From: Siphonodentalium dalli
Taxonomy: Eukaryota; Mollusca; Scaphopoda; Gadilida; Siphonodentaliidae
Direction of reading: 5' to 3'
NCBI GenBank assembly: GCA_032622095.1
Contig: CP136064.1
Location: forward strand, 129,135,605-129,199,604
DNA: 64,000 nucleotides
Shown: positions 10,960 to 24,729 of the stretch, in pieces
How the letters are laid out: each line of letters opens with the position of its first letter
Numbering within the stretch: the stretch's first letter is position 1
The notes under the pieces: model-generated
What the model was told of the DNA's origin: nothing
Database searches by the model: none
What the model saw: only the letters and a program-made list of their open reading frames with translations
Translations under genes and position numbers: made by a program

Positions 10960-12240
10960 GACTTCTTTATCAGCCAGATCGGCTTATTTCAAGGTGAAAC
11001 AATGTCACCTCTTTTATTTTCTTTGTTTGTGAACGATATACAAAGTTTTCTGAGCGACAACGCAATCTCAAACTTGGACTATTTTATGAGAAATATTTTG
11101 AACATATCGGCTGTTTTATAAATATATTGTGTTTATTATATGCAGACGATGTCGTGATCCTCTCAGACTCGGAGAACAATATGCATCGTGCACTTTCAAC
11201 ATTCGCAGATTATGCCGAGGCATGGAATATCCAAGTTAATACAAAGAAAACGAAAATGTAAATTTTTACTAACAAATTGTCAAAGAACTTACCAATATCA
11301 CTTATCGGGCCAAGAAATACAAATTCTAAAAGAATTTAAACACTTCGGTATTAAAAAAAATTTCCAATGGTAGATTCTGTCAATCGATTAAGCAGACCAA
11401 AATACAGCAACGAGAGTCATGTATGGCCTTTTGAATAGAACAAGAAAGCTGCAGTCGCCTCTATATAATTATCTTTAAATTGTTTGATTCTATGATCATG
11501 CCGATTATGCCGTATGGTGGTGAAGTTTGGTGTTTCGAGAAAACTCAAATTTTGGAGACCATTCATCTTAAATTCTGCAAAATTATCACAAAAATGAAAT
11601 CTAACACACCAAACTACATGATATATGCAGAATTGGGAAGATATCCCGTCATGATCGAAATTAAGTGTGCAGAGCAATATCATAATGGTTAAAACTAGTA
11701 TCACACAAAGGATCGGAACTAGCTAAGAATGTATTCCTTCTACTCGGGTATCTCAATGATAGTGATGTCATATTACAAAACAAGATATGGAAAGCGCGTG
11801 GCAGAATCAGTCACCACTAAGCACGACAGACATGAAACGCATGAAAGCGAAATTAATAGAACATCACGCAAGTTGCCTCTTCGGCAATCTAAATATGTCT
11901 ATCTCAAACCGTGCATATTTTATCGAAACATAAAGGATTCTGTCAGATTAAGCCGATACTTAGTTTATATGCCCTCTCATCTGGCTACTTATTTACTGAA
12001 ATTTAGAACAACCAATCACAGACTACCGGTGGAGCAATGCTGATTGAATAAAAGTAAATGTAAAGACACGAAATGCCCGTTATGTGGCGAAAATGTCTGC
12101 GACGAATACCATTTTATTATTTTGTGTACAGAACTTAACGACCTGCGATAAACTTATATCCCGAAGTATTACTGGGAAAATCCTAACAGAAATAAATTCT
12201 ACAGATTGCTGTCACTGCTTAAAGTATATTGAAATTCTTA
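10960..12240 (+). pseudogene. Decayed non-LTR reverse transcriptase with YADD box and zinc knuckle
   Basis: Pieces of one ORF2 protein occur in order but in shifting frames. GLFQGETMSPLLFSLFVNDI (10978 onward) is reverse-transcriptase motif B. LLYADDVVILSD (11133-11168) is catalytic motif C with both aspartates intact. N-T-KKTK follows as motif D. LFDSMIMPIMPYGGEVW near 11480 and TPNYMIYAELGRYP near 11610 are thumb/C-terminal blocks. TNHRLPVE precedes KCPLCGEN..CDEYHFIILC (12072-12132), the terminal Cys/His cluster. Frameshifts fall near 11080, 11260 and 11470, and several stops are present, so it is inactive. APE was not found upstream. It belongs to the APE-type LINE group; the clade is not assigned. 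Confidence 0.85.
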
Positions 12241-12244
12241 AAAT

Positions 12245-12400
12245 TCGCAGGGGGGGGGGGGTAGTAAAAAAAATTGCAGGAAGGTATGCCTTTTTTTTGC
12301 ATCTGGCATTTTCGGAGACCGACCACCCCCAAACCTGCAAAATATTTGTTTTTAGTCCCAATTATTTGACACCCACCCCCCAAATTTCACTAAAATTGGT
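12245..12400. repeat. G-run repeat, also present inverted at 39340-39413
   Basis: G12-GTAGTAAA...TTGCAGGAAGGTATGCC reappears as the reverse complement at 39374-39413, so this is a dispersed repeat rather than a chance homopolymer. Confidence 0.6.
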
Positions 12401-14199
12401 CTAAAATCGCATAAAACTCTACTGATATCACTAATGTGACCGGGATTTATCTCAGTTAGTTCAAATAACAGTTTAACCTGTTTCAGAAGCTGTTTTAATT
12501 GAAAAAAATGTTTTATAAATTGCTGATCATCTGTAAACCTAGGTCATTGTGCAGAATACACAAAATTTCATATTTCTAACTATTTCCTGATTAGTCTGTC
12601 AACCAGCCCATTATCTAACATAGTCCATACCACTTATATTAGTCTACTGGAGCAACTTACTCCTATTATACTAAACTAGCTGAAACGGGCTACCTTTGAG
12701 TGCCTATATTCAGCACCGATTTGACCTTGAATTGATCATTTTCAAGGTCAAGGACAATTAATTTTTTTAATTAATTTTTTAATTAAATTTTTTGTTTTTC
12801 AATGAGTTAATTGTGCCTTTTGAATTTACTGGGTACCCGTTTCAATGTTAAGATCACATCGGGCGGAAAAACTGACCCGATGAAAATCTCCCCCGTTCAT
12901 AGGAAGCCCTAAGTACGTAAGACTCACACAACACGCTCATATCTGGATACATACGCTCACGCCCGGACACAGACGTAAGAATCACATTACACGCATACGC
13001 TCTTTATCAACGACACTGGGGATACGAACGCTCTTTAATTATCAACGCAATTAACCCCACAGTGCCGTTTTGGTGACTGAGAGCGGAGAACGGGTGCTGG
13101 GATCTTCTCTAAAACGCCGCGACGACCATTCCCGTGGGTTTTTACCCTTAGATGGGAAGTTTGGTCTCGATCGGTGCAGCCGTTTTCGATTCTATAAAGT
13201 AAATACACACATATATACACACATATATACACACACATATATATACGGAAGTCTCAAAATATATAGTAGACTAGCATGTTAGCCCGCCACTGGTGGCGTT
13301 CGTCAGAAACATGACAATTTTTTATTTTTTTTAATTATTTTTTTTAATTTCAATTTTTTTTTATTTATTTGTTTGTTTTTTACCCGATTTGACATTGAAT
13401 TGATCATTTTCAAGGTCAAGGTCAGGTCGGGGTCACAATTTAACCCGTCCACGACACTTCCCGTAGGTAGCAAGTTTGAGCTCAATCAGTTCGAGTCTAT
13501 AAATGACACACACATATATATATATCATTTGTGGGTACCCGTTTCAAGGTGAAGATCACCTAGGGCGGAAAAACTGACCCGATCCGCGTTCCTAGGAAGC
13601 CCTAAGTACGTAAGAATCACACAACACGCTCATGTCTGTATACTAACGCACACGCCCAGACCCAGACGTAAGAATCACATTACGCACATACGCTCTTTAT
13701 CAACTACACTGCGGATATGAACGCTCTTTAACTATCAACGCGATTAACCTCCGCAGTGCCGTTTGCTGTGATTTTGATGATAGGAAGTGGAGAATGAGTG
13801 CTCAGAGCTTGTCCAAAACGCGACGTTGACCATTCCCGTGGGTTTTTACCCTTAGATAGGAAGTTTGGTCTCGATCGGTCCAGTACACACACGCACACAT
13901 ATATACATATATACGGAAGTCTCCAAATATATACTAGACTAGCAGGTTAGCCCGCCACTGGCGTGGTTGGTCAGAAACATGACATTTTTTTAATTTTTTT
14001 TTTTTTTTATTTAAATTATTTATTTTTTGAATTTAATTTAATTTTAAATTGAATTTTTAGTTTTTCAATGAGATAATTGTGCCTTTTTCTGGCGGAAAAA
14101 TTGACCCAATGAAATCCCCCCCCCTTCCTAGGAACGACAGACAGCGCATTCTTTGTTTTTCAATGAGTTAATTCATGGTACCCGTCCTAAACTTCCCCG

Positions 14200-14607
14200 T
14201 TCCTAGGAACGACAGACTTTTTAATCAAGAGAAATTATGATACCCGTCCATAAAAGAGGTATGATTTTTTGTTTAACCTGCCCGTGGCCATTGAGCAGCC
14301 CCTGACAGAGGTTATCCACCCTTACGAGATGGTCAATAGTCCCCGCAAAGAGCGGACAGTCAATTAACCCCGCCGTGAACCCCATCACCAACGCGACGTA
14401 ATTTTCCTAGGAACGACAGACTTTTTAATCAAGAGAAATTGTGATACCCGTCCATTAATGAGGTATGATTTTTTTTAACCTGCCCGTGGCCATTGAGCAG
14501 CCCGTGACAGAGGTTGTCCACCCTTACGAGATGGTCAATAGTCCCCGCAAAGAACGGACAGTCAATTAACCCCGCCGTGAACCCCATCACCAACGCGACG
14601 TAATTTT
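14200..14607 (+). repeat. 204-bp tandem duplication
   Basis: TTCCTAGGAACGACAGACTT through CACCAACGCGACGTAATTTT occurs twice, starting at about 14200 and 14404, with only a few differences. Confidence 0.8.
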
Positions 14608-15939
14608 GTTTGGCATCATGTGTTGCGTTCTAAAAATAGGTCGATTACAGTGGATTCGTTCATGACGAAATATGAGTGCGACAGAGAATATTGTTTGATC
14701 TAAAACAACTCGAACGAATGGCAGTCTAGCTATTCACAAAGAATTGTAAATCAACTGCGTCTAAAAGTACTATGACATCCAATAAATCTCTCCGCAATAG
14801 GAAACCACTCAAAAGTATTGTTCCCGTATATCTCTCTGCAGATGCTAAATTTCGAGCGATAACGTTGAATTGTAAACAAACGCTCTTTTATAGCGATTAG
14901 CGATGCGTCAAAAACAAATGCTCATTAAATTATCACTTGATTAACCACCGCAGTGCCGTTTTTTGTGATTGGGAGTGGAGAATGAGTGGTCAAAGCTTGT
15001 CCAAAATGCGACGTGGACGATCCCCGTGGGGTTTTACAATTATATACGAAATTTGAGCTCGATCGGTGCAGTCGTTTTCGATTCTATAAAGTACACACAT
15101 ATATATATACGGAAGTCTAAAAATATATAGTATGGACTAGCAGGTTAGCCCGCCACTGGCGGCGTTGGTCCGAAACATGACAATTTTTAATGGTTTTTTT
15201 TGGTTGTTTTTCAATGAGTTAATATTAATTTTTTAATTTAATTTTGGGTTTTTCAATATTTTACCCGATTTGACCTTGAATTGATCATTTTCAAGGTCAA
15301 TGTCATGTCGGTGTCACATTATATCATTTGTGGGAACCCGTTTGAAGGTTAAGACTGACCCGATGAAAATTTCGCCCGTTCCTAGGAACGACAGACATAA
15401 GAATGTTTCACACAACACGCAGTACCCGTCCCTAAAAGAGGTATGATTTAAGGTACATCGGGCGGAAAAACTGACCCGATGAAAATTTCCCCCGTTCCTA
15501 GGAACAACAGAAATAAGAATGATACAACACGCATGTTTTGTTTTCCGATGAGTTAATTCTGCCTTTTTAATCAAGATAAATGCATTTCGCGTTTTTTCGT
15601 CCGTAGTTTCGTAGCCACATGCGAGCGTTTAGTAACGCCGATGACATATACAGATATAAAAAATGTAGAGTTACGCCTCTTGGATCGCGATCTAATCAAT
15701 AGCGAAACCAACGAAGGTCGCACTTTAGGGGTGAAGGAGTGCACATAGCTCGTCATAGACGTCGACCATCCCCGGATGTTTTTACACTTATATACGAAAT
15801 TTGAGCTCGATCCGACCAGCCGTATTCGATTCTATGAAGTACCCACATATATACATATATACATATATACGGACGTCTCAAAAAATATAGTAGACTAGCA
15901 GGTTATCCCGCCACTGGCGTGGTTGTTCAGAAACATGAC

Positions 15940-16100
15940 ATTTTTTTAATTATTTTGTTTTTATTTTTATTTTTTTTATTTTTTTTTTATTTATTTATTT
16001 TTTTTTTAATATTAATTTAATGTTTTTTAAATTTAATTTATGTTTTTTTTAATTTTTTAATATTTATTTAATTTTTATTCTAATTGAGCTATTTATTTAA
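15940..16100. repeat. T-rich filler tract
   Basis: A low-complexity stretch of T and TTTA motifs is typical of the segment after 'AACATGACA' in these units. Similar tracts lie near 14000, 21540 and 25800. Confidence 0.6.
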
Positions 16101-16158
16101 TTTTTATTCTAATTAACCCGATGAAATCCCCCTTCCTAGGAACGAAATACATAGAGAA

Positions 16159-16315
16159 TACCTACGAGTTTTGGTTGAATACCCGAATTATCTCATGAGT
16201 GGGTGCAAGGAAGTACAGAATTTCCACGAGCGGCTGCAAGCCGCGAGTGGAAATTCTGTACTTCCTTGCACCCACGAATGAGATAATCCGGGTATTCAAC
16301 CAAAACCCGTAGGTT
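16159..16315. repeat. Long near-perfect hairpin (157 bp)
   Basis: Arms of about 76 bp (CCTACGAGTTTTGGTTGAAT and complement) meet at GCGGCTGCAAGCCGC. The flank TTTTCTTTTTATTATATGCG is shared with the hairpin at 5990-6134. It lies inside one array unit and makes that unit longer than most (1,430 bp). Confidence 0.8.
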
Positions 16316-17412
16316 TTCTTTTTATTATATGCGCTATAAACCGCACCAAAACTGCTAATTTTGTCCTACAGTTCACTTCAAATTGTTAGAAAGCTTCGAC
16401 ATTTGCATTTTGTTTACATTCCATCAATTGATTTGCTCACCACTGAATGACAAATATCGAAATAGTCCCCATTGTTTTATTCTGAAATGATGCGAGAAAA
16501 TTAATGTATACATAATTTAGTGATAAGAATATATTAAAACAAATGAGTTAACATTATAACAATTAAATAACAGTTTATGAACCGTGAAAATCAATAATTA
16601 AAACAATAGTCCGGCTGTTATTAATACGCTTTGAAACTTAATGTGATTCGCCGCTATAAACCGGAAGTGATCTCCGAAAAAGTAATACTATTGTGTTATC
16701 CATCGAGTCGGTCAGTGTTATCCATCGAGTCGGTCCAGGCGATGGATATAACGCTCTACGCCACGGCAATTTCCCACTATTTAATGGGGAAGCATATAAT
16801 AAAACGCATTCTTTGTTTTTCAATGAGTTAATTCATGGTATCCGTCCTAAACTTCCCCGTAGTCCCCGAAAAGAGCGGACAGTCAATTAATCCCGTCGTG
16901 AAATCTCTCTGCATAATATTTCGAACGATAAGGTTGCGTTGAATTGTAAACAAACGCTTCTTGTATCGATTCTGCCTTTTTAATCGAGATAATTGCATTA
17001 TCGGACGCATGGGGCTAGTCGTTTAGCCACGTCGATTGCAATAAAGAGCGTTCGTCGTTAACAACTCCGTATATGGTCAATATAAAGATCGTTGATGCCT
17101 TAACCCCCGAAGTGGCGTTTTCGGTGATTTTAATTATTGGGAGTGGAGAATCGTTGCTCAGAGCTTGTCCAAAATGCGACGTGGACGATCCCCGTGGGTT
17201 TTTACACTTATATACGAAATTTGAGCTCAATCCGTCCAGGCGTTTTCGATTCTATGACGTACCCACATACATATATATATATACACACATATATATATAC
17301 GTAGTTCTCAAACTATATAGTAGACTAGCAGGTTAGCCCGCCACCGGCGGCTTGTCCGAAACATGACATTTTTATATATATTTTTTTTATTTTTAGCTCC
17401 ACGCGTTTCAAT

Positions 17413-17870
17413 AAGAAAAATTTGTACCCGGTAGCTCCACCAGTTTCGAGATCTGGTCTGCGTATGCGCGAAGCTGGCGTCGCACGGGCTCGACGACTCG
17501 ATAAAAGTTGTACCCGGCGCAAGATACATTCACACGCCAAATTTCAAGTCGATAGCTCCACCCGTTTCCGAGATCTCGTCTGTGCATGCGCTGCACGGGC
17601 GTCGCACGGGCTCGGCGACCCGATAAAATTTGTACCCGGTGCAAGATACATTCACATAGCAAATTTCAAGTCGATAGCTCCACCCGTTTCCGAGATCTCG
17701 TCTGTGCATGCGCTGCACGGGCGTCGCACGGGCTCGGCGACCCGATAAAATTTGTACCCGGCGCAAGATACATTCACATAGCAAATTTCAAGTCGATAGC
17801 TCCACCGGTTTCCGAGATCTCGTCTGCGCATGCGCTGCACGGGCGTCGCACGGGCTCGTCAATACGACAA
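17413..17870 (+). repeat. 122-bp monomer array, first block
   Basis: AAATTTCAAGTCGATAGCTC recurs at 122-bp spacing near 17540, 17662 and 17784. The array then ends in a terminal domain with 'CCAAGTTTCGTCCCGATCGG'. The monomer includes CGCATGCGC and the phrase GGCGTCGCACGGGCTCGGCG. Confidence 0.85.
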
Positions 17871-18168
17871 CGACCACCGCCTGGTCAAACTACACACACG
17901 TACCAAGTTTCGTCCCGATCGGTCGAGAATCGTAGATTTGTATGAAGTACAACACACACACAAACATAAATATATAAGAGAGATATGTAAATTAGATAGA
18001 TTGTATCAAAATATATAGGAGAGATATGTAAATGATCTACACACCATTACTGGTGTTTGTCAAAGTTTAGTGGGGTATATCAATACTCATTCACGATCAT
18101 ATCATTGAGGTCCGGAGGGTGTGGGCTATCTCTCGAATACAAGGAGTTCTCAAAATATATAGTATAGA

Positions 18169-20243
18169 CTAGCAGGTTAGCCCGCCACTGGCGGCATTCG
18201 TCCCATGGCTTTGTTCGAAAAAGCAATTGCAACAGGTTCTGAGACACTTGTGCTGCATTTGCAGCAAATTTCGGCAATAGTCAGAAACATGACCATTTTA
18301 ATTTAATTTTTTGTTTTTCAATGAGTTAATTATTTTGTTTTTCAATGAGTTAATTGTGCTTTTTTAATTTTTTTAATTGAATTTTTTGTTTTTAAATTTT
18401 ACCCGATTTTTTTGGGTTTTCAAGGAGTTAATTGTGCCTTTTTAATTTGGTTTTTCAATTTTACCCGATTTTTTTTTGTTTTTCAATGAACCCGTCCATG
18501 ACACTTCCCGTATTTAGCAAGTTTGAGCCCAATCGGTTCGAGTCTATAAAGGACACACACATATATATGACACTTCCCGTAGGTAGCAAGTTTGAGCTCA
18601 ATCGGCATTGCCTGGAATTTCCCAGTAAATATTTAGCAAGTTTGAGCTCAATCGGTTCGAGTCTATAAAGGACACACTCATATATATTTGCCGACATTGC
18701 CGTGGGGATGCCCGTTCCTACACGCGTTTTCGATTCTATGAAGTACCCACATATATACACACATATTAATAGTAGATTGGCAGATTCCAGTAGCTTTATA
18801 ACGGTATATCTGGGGAGAAATCTGATGCTATATTCGTGATTATCTGGGATGATTTCGGTATATACATACTGTAAAAACAAAGCGCGCCATCCGTGCTCGC
18901 AGGGAATAAATTTCGAGCGATAACGTTTGCGTTCCCGTATAACTATGCAGATGCTAATAACGTTGAATGGGAAACAGACGCTCTTTATAGAGATGCGTCA
19001 AAAACAAACGCTCATTAAATAATCACTTGATTAACCCACGCCGTGCCTTTGCGGTGATTTGAGATTAGAGAACGGGTGCTCTGAGCTTCTCTAAACCGCG
19101 ACCACGGTCGTGTCGGTGGGATTTGACACTTACATAGGAAGTTTGAGCTCAATATGTACACGCGTTTTGGATTCTATGAAGTACACACACACACACATAT
19201 ACGAAGTCTCAAAATATATAGTACTAGCAGGTTAGCCCGCCACTGGCGGCATTCGTCCCATGGCTTTGTTCGAAAAAGCAATTGCAACAGGTTCCGAGAC
19301 ACTTGTGCTGCATTTGCACCAAATTTCGGCAATAGTCAGAAACATGACAATTTTAATTTAATTTTTTGTTTTTCAATGAGTTTAATTATTTTGTTTTTCA
19401 ATGAGTTAATTGTGCTTTTTTAATTTTTTAATTTAATTTTTTGTTTTTAAATTTTACCCGATTTTTTTGGTTTTTCAAGGAGTTAATTGTGCCTTTTTAA
19501 TTTTGTTTTTAAATTTTACCCGATTTTTTTTTGTTTTTCAATGAACCCGTCCATGACACTTCCCGTATTTAGCAAGTTTGAGCTCAATCGGTTCGAGTCT
19601 ATAAAGGACACACACATATATATGACACTTCCCGTAGGTAGCAAGTTTGAGCTCAATCGGCATTCCCTGGAATTTCCCAGTAAATATTTAGCAAGTTTGA
19701 GCTCAATCGGTTCGAGTCTATAAAGGACACACTCATATATATTTGCCGACATTGCCGTGGGGATGCCCGTTCCTACACGCGTTTTCGATTCTATGAAGTA
19801 CCCACATATATACACACATATTAATAGTAGATTGGCAGATTCCAGTAGCTTTATATCGGTATATCTGGGGAGAAATCTGATGCTATATTCGTGATTATCT
19901 GGGATGATTTCGGTATATACCAAAGGTATATATACTGTAAAAACAAAGCGCGCCATCCGTGCTCGCAGGGAATAAATTTCGAGCGATAACGTTTGCGTTC
20001 CCGTATAACTATGCAGATGCTAATAACGTTGAATGTGAAACAGACGCTCTTTATAGAGATGCGTCAAAAACAAACGCTCATTAAATAATCACTCGATTAA
20101 CCCACGCCGTGCCTTTGCGGTGATTTGAGATTGGAGAACGGGTGCTCTGAGCTTCTCTAAACCGCGACCACGGTCGTGTCGGTGGGATTTGACACTTACA
20201 TAGGAAGTTTGAGCTCAATATGTACACGCGTTTTGGATTCTAT

Positions 20244-20287
<44 letters not shown>

Positions 20288-21337
20288 CGAAGTCTCAAAA
20301 TATATAGTATAGATAGACTAGCAGGTTAGCCCGCCACTGGCGGCATTCGTCCCATGGCTTTGTTCGAAAAAGCAATTGCAACAGGTTCCGAGACACTTGT
20401 GCTGCATTTGCACCAAATTTCGGCAATAGTCAGAAACATGACAATTTTAATTTAATTTTTTGTTTTTCAATGAGTTTAATTATTTTGTTTTTCAATGAGT
20501 TAATTGTGCTTTTTTAATTTTTTAATTTAATTTTTTGTTTTTAAATTTTACCCGATTTTTTTGGTTTTTCAAGGAGTTAATTGTGCCTTTTTAATTTTGT
20601 TTTTAAATTTTACCCGATTTTTTTTTGTTTTTCAATGAACCCGTCCATGACACTTCCCGTATTTAGCAAGTTTGAGCTCAATCGGTTCGAGTCTATAAAG
20701 GACACACACATATATATGACACTTCCCGTAGGTAGCAAGTTTGAGCTCAATCGGCATTCCCTGGAATTTCCCAGTAAATATTTAGCAAGTTTGAGCTCAA
20801 TCGGTTCGAGTCTATAAAGGACACACTCATATATATTTGCCGACATTGCCGTGGGGATGCCCGTTCCTACACGCGTTTTCGATTCTATGAAGTACCCACA
20901 TATATACACACATATTAATAGTAGATTGGCAGATTCCAGTAGCTTTATATCGGTATATCTGGGGAGAAATCTGATGCTATATTCGTGATTATCTGGGATG
21001 ATTTCGGTATATACCAAAGGTATATATACTGTAAAAACAAAGCGCGCCATCCGTGCTCGCAGGGAATAAATTTCGAGCGATAACGTTTGCGTTCCCGTAT
21101 AACTATGCAGATGCTAATAACGTTGAATGTGAAACAGACGCTCTTTATAGAGATGCGTCAAAAACAAACGCTCATTAAATAATCACTCGATTAACCCACG
21201 CCGTGCCTTTGCGGTGATTTGAGATTGGAGAACGGGTGCTCTGAGCTTCTCTAAACCGCGACCACGGTCGTGTCGGTGGGATTTGACACTTACATAGGAA
21301 GTTTGAGCTCAATATGTACACGCGTTTTGGATTCTAT

Positions 21338-21381
<44 letters not shown>

Positions 21382-21415
21382 CGAAGTCTCAAAATATATA
21401 GTATAGATAGATAGA
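18169..21415 (+). repeat. Three near-identical units of about 1.06-1.10 kb
   Basis: Units 18169-19223, 19224-20317 and 20318-21415 share the whole sequence, including a private segment 'GGCTTTGTTCGAAAAAGCAA'. The second and third differ mainly in CA-repeat length. Each contains three copies of 'AGCAAGTTTGAGCTCAATCG'. Near identity suggests recent duplication as a block. The minus-strand 139-146-residue frames seen in each copy are copies of one non-coding sequence. Confidence 0.9.
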
Positions 21416-21779
21416 CTAGCAGGTTAGCCCGCCACTGGCGGCATTCGTCCCATGGCTTTGTTCGAAAAAGCAATTGCAACAGGTTCCGAGACACTTGTGC
21501 TGCATTTGTACCAAATTTCGTCAGAAACATGACATTTTTTTAATTATTTTGTTTTTATTTATTTTTGTTTTTTATTTTTTAATATGAATTTAATGTTTTT
21601 TAAATTTAATATATTTTGTTTCTGAATTTTTGTTTATTTTTTTTTTTTTTTCATTTTAAATTGTTTTAATTAATTTTTTTGTTTCTGGCGGAAAAATTTA
21701 CACGTAGAAATCCCCCTTCCTAGGAACCACAGACAACGCATTCTTTGTTTTCTTTTCTTTTTTAACCTGCCCGTACCCG

Positions 21780-22075
21780 TCCTAATGTCGTGAAATCTCT
21801 CTGCATAATATTTTGAGCGATAACATTGCATTGAATTGAAAACAAACACTTCCCGTCGTGAAATCTCTCTACGATAACATTGCATTGAATTGAAAACAAA
21901 CGCTTCCCGTCGGGAAATCTCTCTGCATAATATTTCGAGTCTGCCGTACCCGTCCTAATGTCGTGAAATCTCTCTGCATAATATTTCGAGCGATAACATT
22001 GCATTGAATTGAAAACAAACGCTTCCCGTCGTGAAATCTCTCTGCATAATATTTCGAGCGACAGGCTACAGACTC
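21780..22075 (+). repeat. About 70-bp tandem repeat
   Basis: 'CGTGAAATCTCTCTGCATAA' with 'GATAACATTGCATTGAATTG' recurs four to five times, with internal deletions. Confidence 0.65.
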
Positions 22076-22308
22076 CCGTCAAACAGATAAGTAGATAGCG
22101 AAAACGACGCTCTTTATATAGACACTGCGGAAAACGAACGCTCTTTATATATCAACGCTATTAACCCCGAAGTGCCGATTGCGGTGATTTTGATGATTGG
22201 GAAGGGAGAAACGGTGCTCTGAGCTTCTCCAAAACGCGATCACGGCGGTGTCCGTGGGATTTTACACTTATATACTCAATCTGTCCAACCGTTTTCGATT
22301 CCATGAAG

Positions 22309-22309
<1 letters not shown>

Positions 22310-22377
<68 letters not shown>
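22310..22377 (+). repeat. (CA)n(TA)n microsatellite
   Basis: About 30 bp of CA is followed by about 36 bp of TA and the usual ACGGAAGTCTC unit end. Confidence 0.95.
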
Positions 22378-22617
22378 GGAAGTCTCAAAATATATAGTAT
22401 AGATAGACTAGCATGTTAGCCCGCCACTGGCGGCGTTGGCCCGAAACATCACATTTTTTGGCTTTTCAATGAGTTAATTGTGCCTTTTTAATCAAGATAA
22501 ATTATGGTACCCGTTCCTAAAAGAGGTATGATTTATGGTACAAACTGACCCGATGAAAATTTCCCCCGTTCCTAGGAACGACAGACATAAGAATCACACA
22601 ACACGCTTTTTTTAATG

Positions 22618-22965
22618 AGTTAATTCTGTCTTTTTAATCAAGAGGAATTATGATACCCGTCCCTAAAAGAGGTACGCTAACGATGTCGTTGTTGTTGGCA
22701 TTCACGGCTTGGGGCAACACGCATTTTTTAACGAGTTAATTCTGTCTTTTTAATCAAGAGGAATTATGATACCCGACCCTAAAAGAGGTATGCCAACAAT
22801 GTCGTTGTTGTTGGCATTCACGTCTTGGGGCCACCCGAAAATTCTCGCCCGAAGATTCTCACATTGCCGTAAAGAGAAAATTAGCATTGTGTGGATTTAG
22901 TAATATTTTCTCGCCAACAATGTCGTCGTTGTTGGCATTCACGGCTTGGGGTGACACCCCCCCCC
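22618..22965 (+). repeat. 117-bp repeat with GTTGTTGGCATTCACGGC minisatellite
   Basis: 'TTAATCAAGAGGAATTATGA' recurs at 117-bp spacing. 'GTCGTTGTTGTTGGCATTCA' occurs near 22685, 22800 and 22925, and five more times at 26125-26265. The block ends in a run of about 17 C. Confidence 0.7.
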
Positions 22966-24069
22966 CCCCCCCCACCTTTTCGAGATGGTCAAAGGAGAAG
23001 GCAGTGGAAGTCCCGTCAGATTCGGGGACGTATCGCACTGCCTCGTATTTACTGAATTTCAGCAGCCATATAACGTGTGAGTTAGCACGATTTGATGGGT
23101 GTATGTTTATAGCTTGTTTATATGAAAGTATCGAAAATAGACAAAGATTTTCAGCCGTAACAAGAAATGTATAAATCAGAAAATGTAAATTCTATATTTT
23201 GGAAGGTATTAGCAAGTTTTGGCTCAATGGGTTTAGCAGTTTGAAGTGAATATGGATATAAAAATATACATATACAAATATAAAAAATGTAGAGTTACGC
23301 CTCTTGGATCGCGAGTGAATCGATAGCGAAACCCATCATATCGAAACGAAGGTCGCACTTTAAGGGTCAAGAGGTGCTCAGAGCTCGTCCAAAATGCGAC
23401 GTCGACGATCCGCGTGTGTTTTTACACTTATATACGAAATTTGATCTCGATCCGACCAGCCGTTTTCGATTCTATGAAGTACACACACACATACATATAT
23501 ACACACATATATATATATACGTAGTTCTCAGAATATATAGTAGACTAGCAGGTTAGACCGCCACTGGCGGCATTCGTCCCATTGCTTTGTTCGAAAAAGC
23601 AATTGCAACAGGTTCCGGAACACTTGTGCTGCATTTGTACCAAATTTCGTCGAAATCAGCAAGTTTTACCCGATTTGACCTTGAATTGACCATTTTTTAG
23701 GTCAAGGTCAGGACGTGGTCATGATTTGACTCGTCCAAAACACTCCCCGGACAAAAGTACAGAAATCCGCCAGTTTTACCCAATTTGACCTTGAATTGAC
23801 CAGTTTGAAGGTCAATGTCACATCGGGGTCACGATTTGACCCGTCCGTGACACTTTTGGGACAAATGTACCCATAGGTAGAAAGTTTGGGCTCAATCGGT
23901 TGACCCGTCCCGAGTTGACCATTTTGCTTCCATAGAATTGTTAACAGCTTAGAAAACACAAAGAACAGCTGAGCCCCAAAATTTATTAACACATGATTTC
24001 GCATTCAAATCGATTTATGTCGATAAAACTCTTATTTTTCAAAATTTCAAGCTCAGACTTCGTGTGACT

Positions 24070-24729
24070 GCGTGTAATACTTATATATTCTTAAAATGAC
24101 ACAGTCCAACACGTAATTATGTTTTAGATGGAAGAAATTAAATTTTTTCGATGCTAAATTTTAACATAGGTTTCCCATTAAAATCGATTGATGTCGATAA
24201 AACTCTTATTTTTCAAAATTTTAAGCTGAGAGTTGGTGTGTATGTGTATAATACTTACATATTCTTAAAATGACAGAGTCCAGCACGTAAATATGTTTTT
24301 GATAAAAGAAATTTAAATTTTTTCGATGCTAAATTTCGAGCGATAACGTTGCGTTGAATTGTAAACAAACGCTCTTTTATAGCGACGCGTCATATACAAT
24401 GCGTGTAATACTTATATATTCTTAAAATGACACAGTCCAACGCGTAATTATGTTTTAGATGGAAGAAATTAAATTTTTTCGATGCTAAATTTTAACATAG
24501 GTTTCCCATTAAAATCGATTTATGTCGATAAAACTCTTATTTTTCAAAATTTTAAGCTGAGAATTGGTGTGTATGTGTATAATACTTACATATTCTTAAA
24601 ATGACAGAGTCCAGCACGTAAATATGTTTTTGATAACAGAAATTTAAATTTTTTCGATGCTAAATTTCGAGCGATAACGTTGCGTTGAATTGTAAACAAA
24701 CGCTCTTTTATAGCGACGCGTCATATACA
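24070..24729 (+). repeat. 330-bp tandem duplication with AAATCGATTTATGTCGATAA motif
   Basis: 'TGCGTGTAATACTTATATAT' through 'AGCGACGCGTCATATACAA' is present twice at 330-bp spacing. The inner phrase AAATCGATTTATGTCGATAA also occurs at 24006 and, diverged, at 61577 and 61773. Confidence 0.8.

Noticed and set aside
18530-20820. GGTTCGAGTC resembling a tRNA B-box, near TAGCAAGTTTGAG resembling an A-box
   Set aside because: The spacing and the A-box match are poor, there is no cloverleaf, and the phrase lies in a long repeat that ends in a CA/TA tract rather than in a SINE-type tail. I do not call a tRNA or SINE.
18461-21050. Minus-strand frames of 139-146 residues repeated three times
   Set aside because: These are copies of one non-coding array unit. 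They translate the same microsatellite and TTTGAGCTC phrases and show no protein family features.
22887-23174. 95-codon frame with a proline run
   Set aside because: It is built on a run of about 17 C and on array sequence; no family resemblance was seen.
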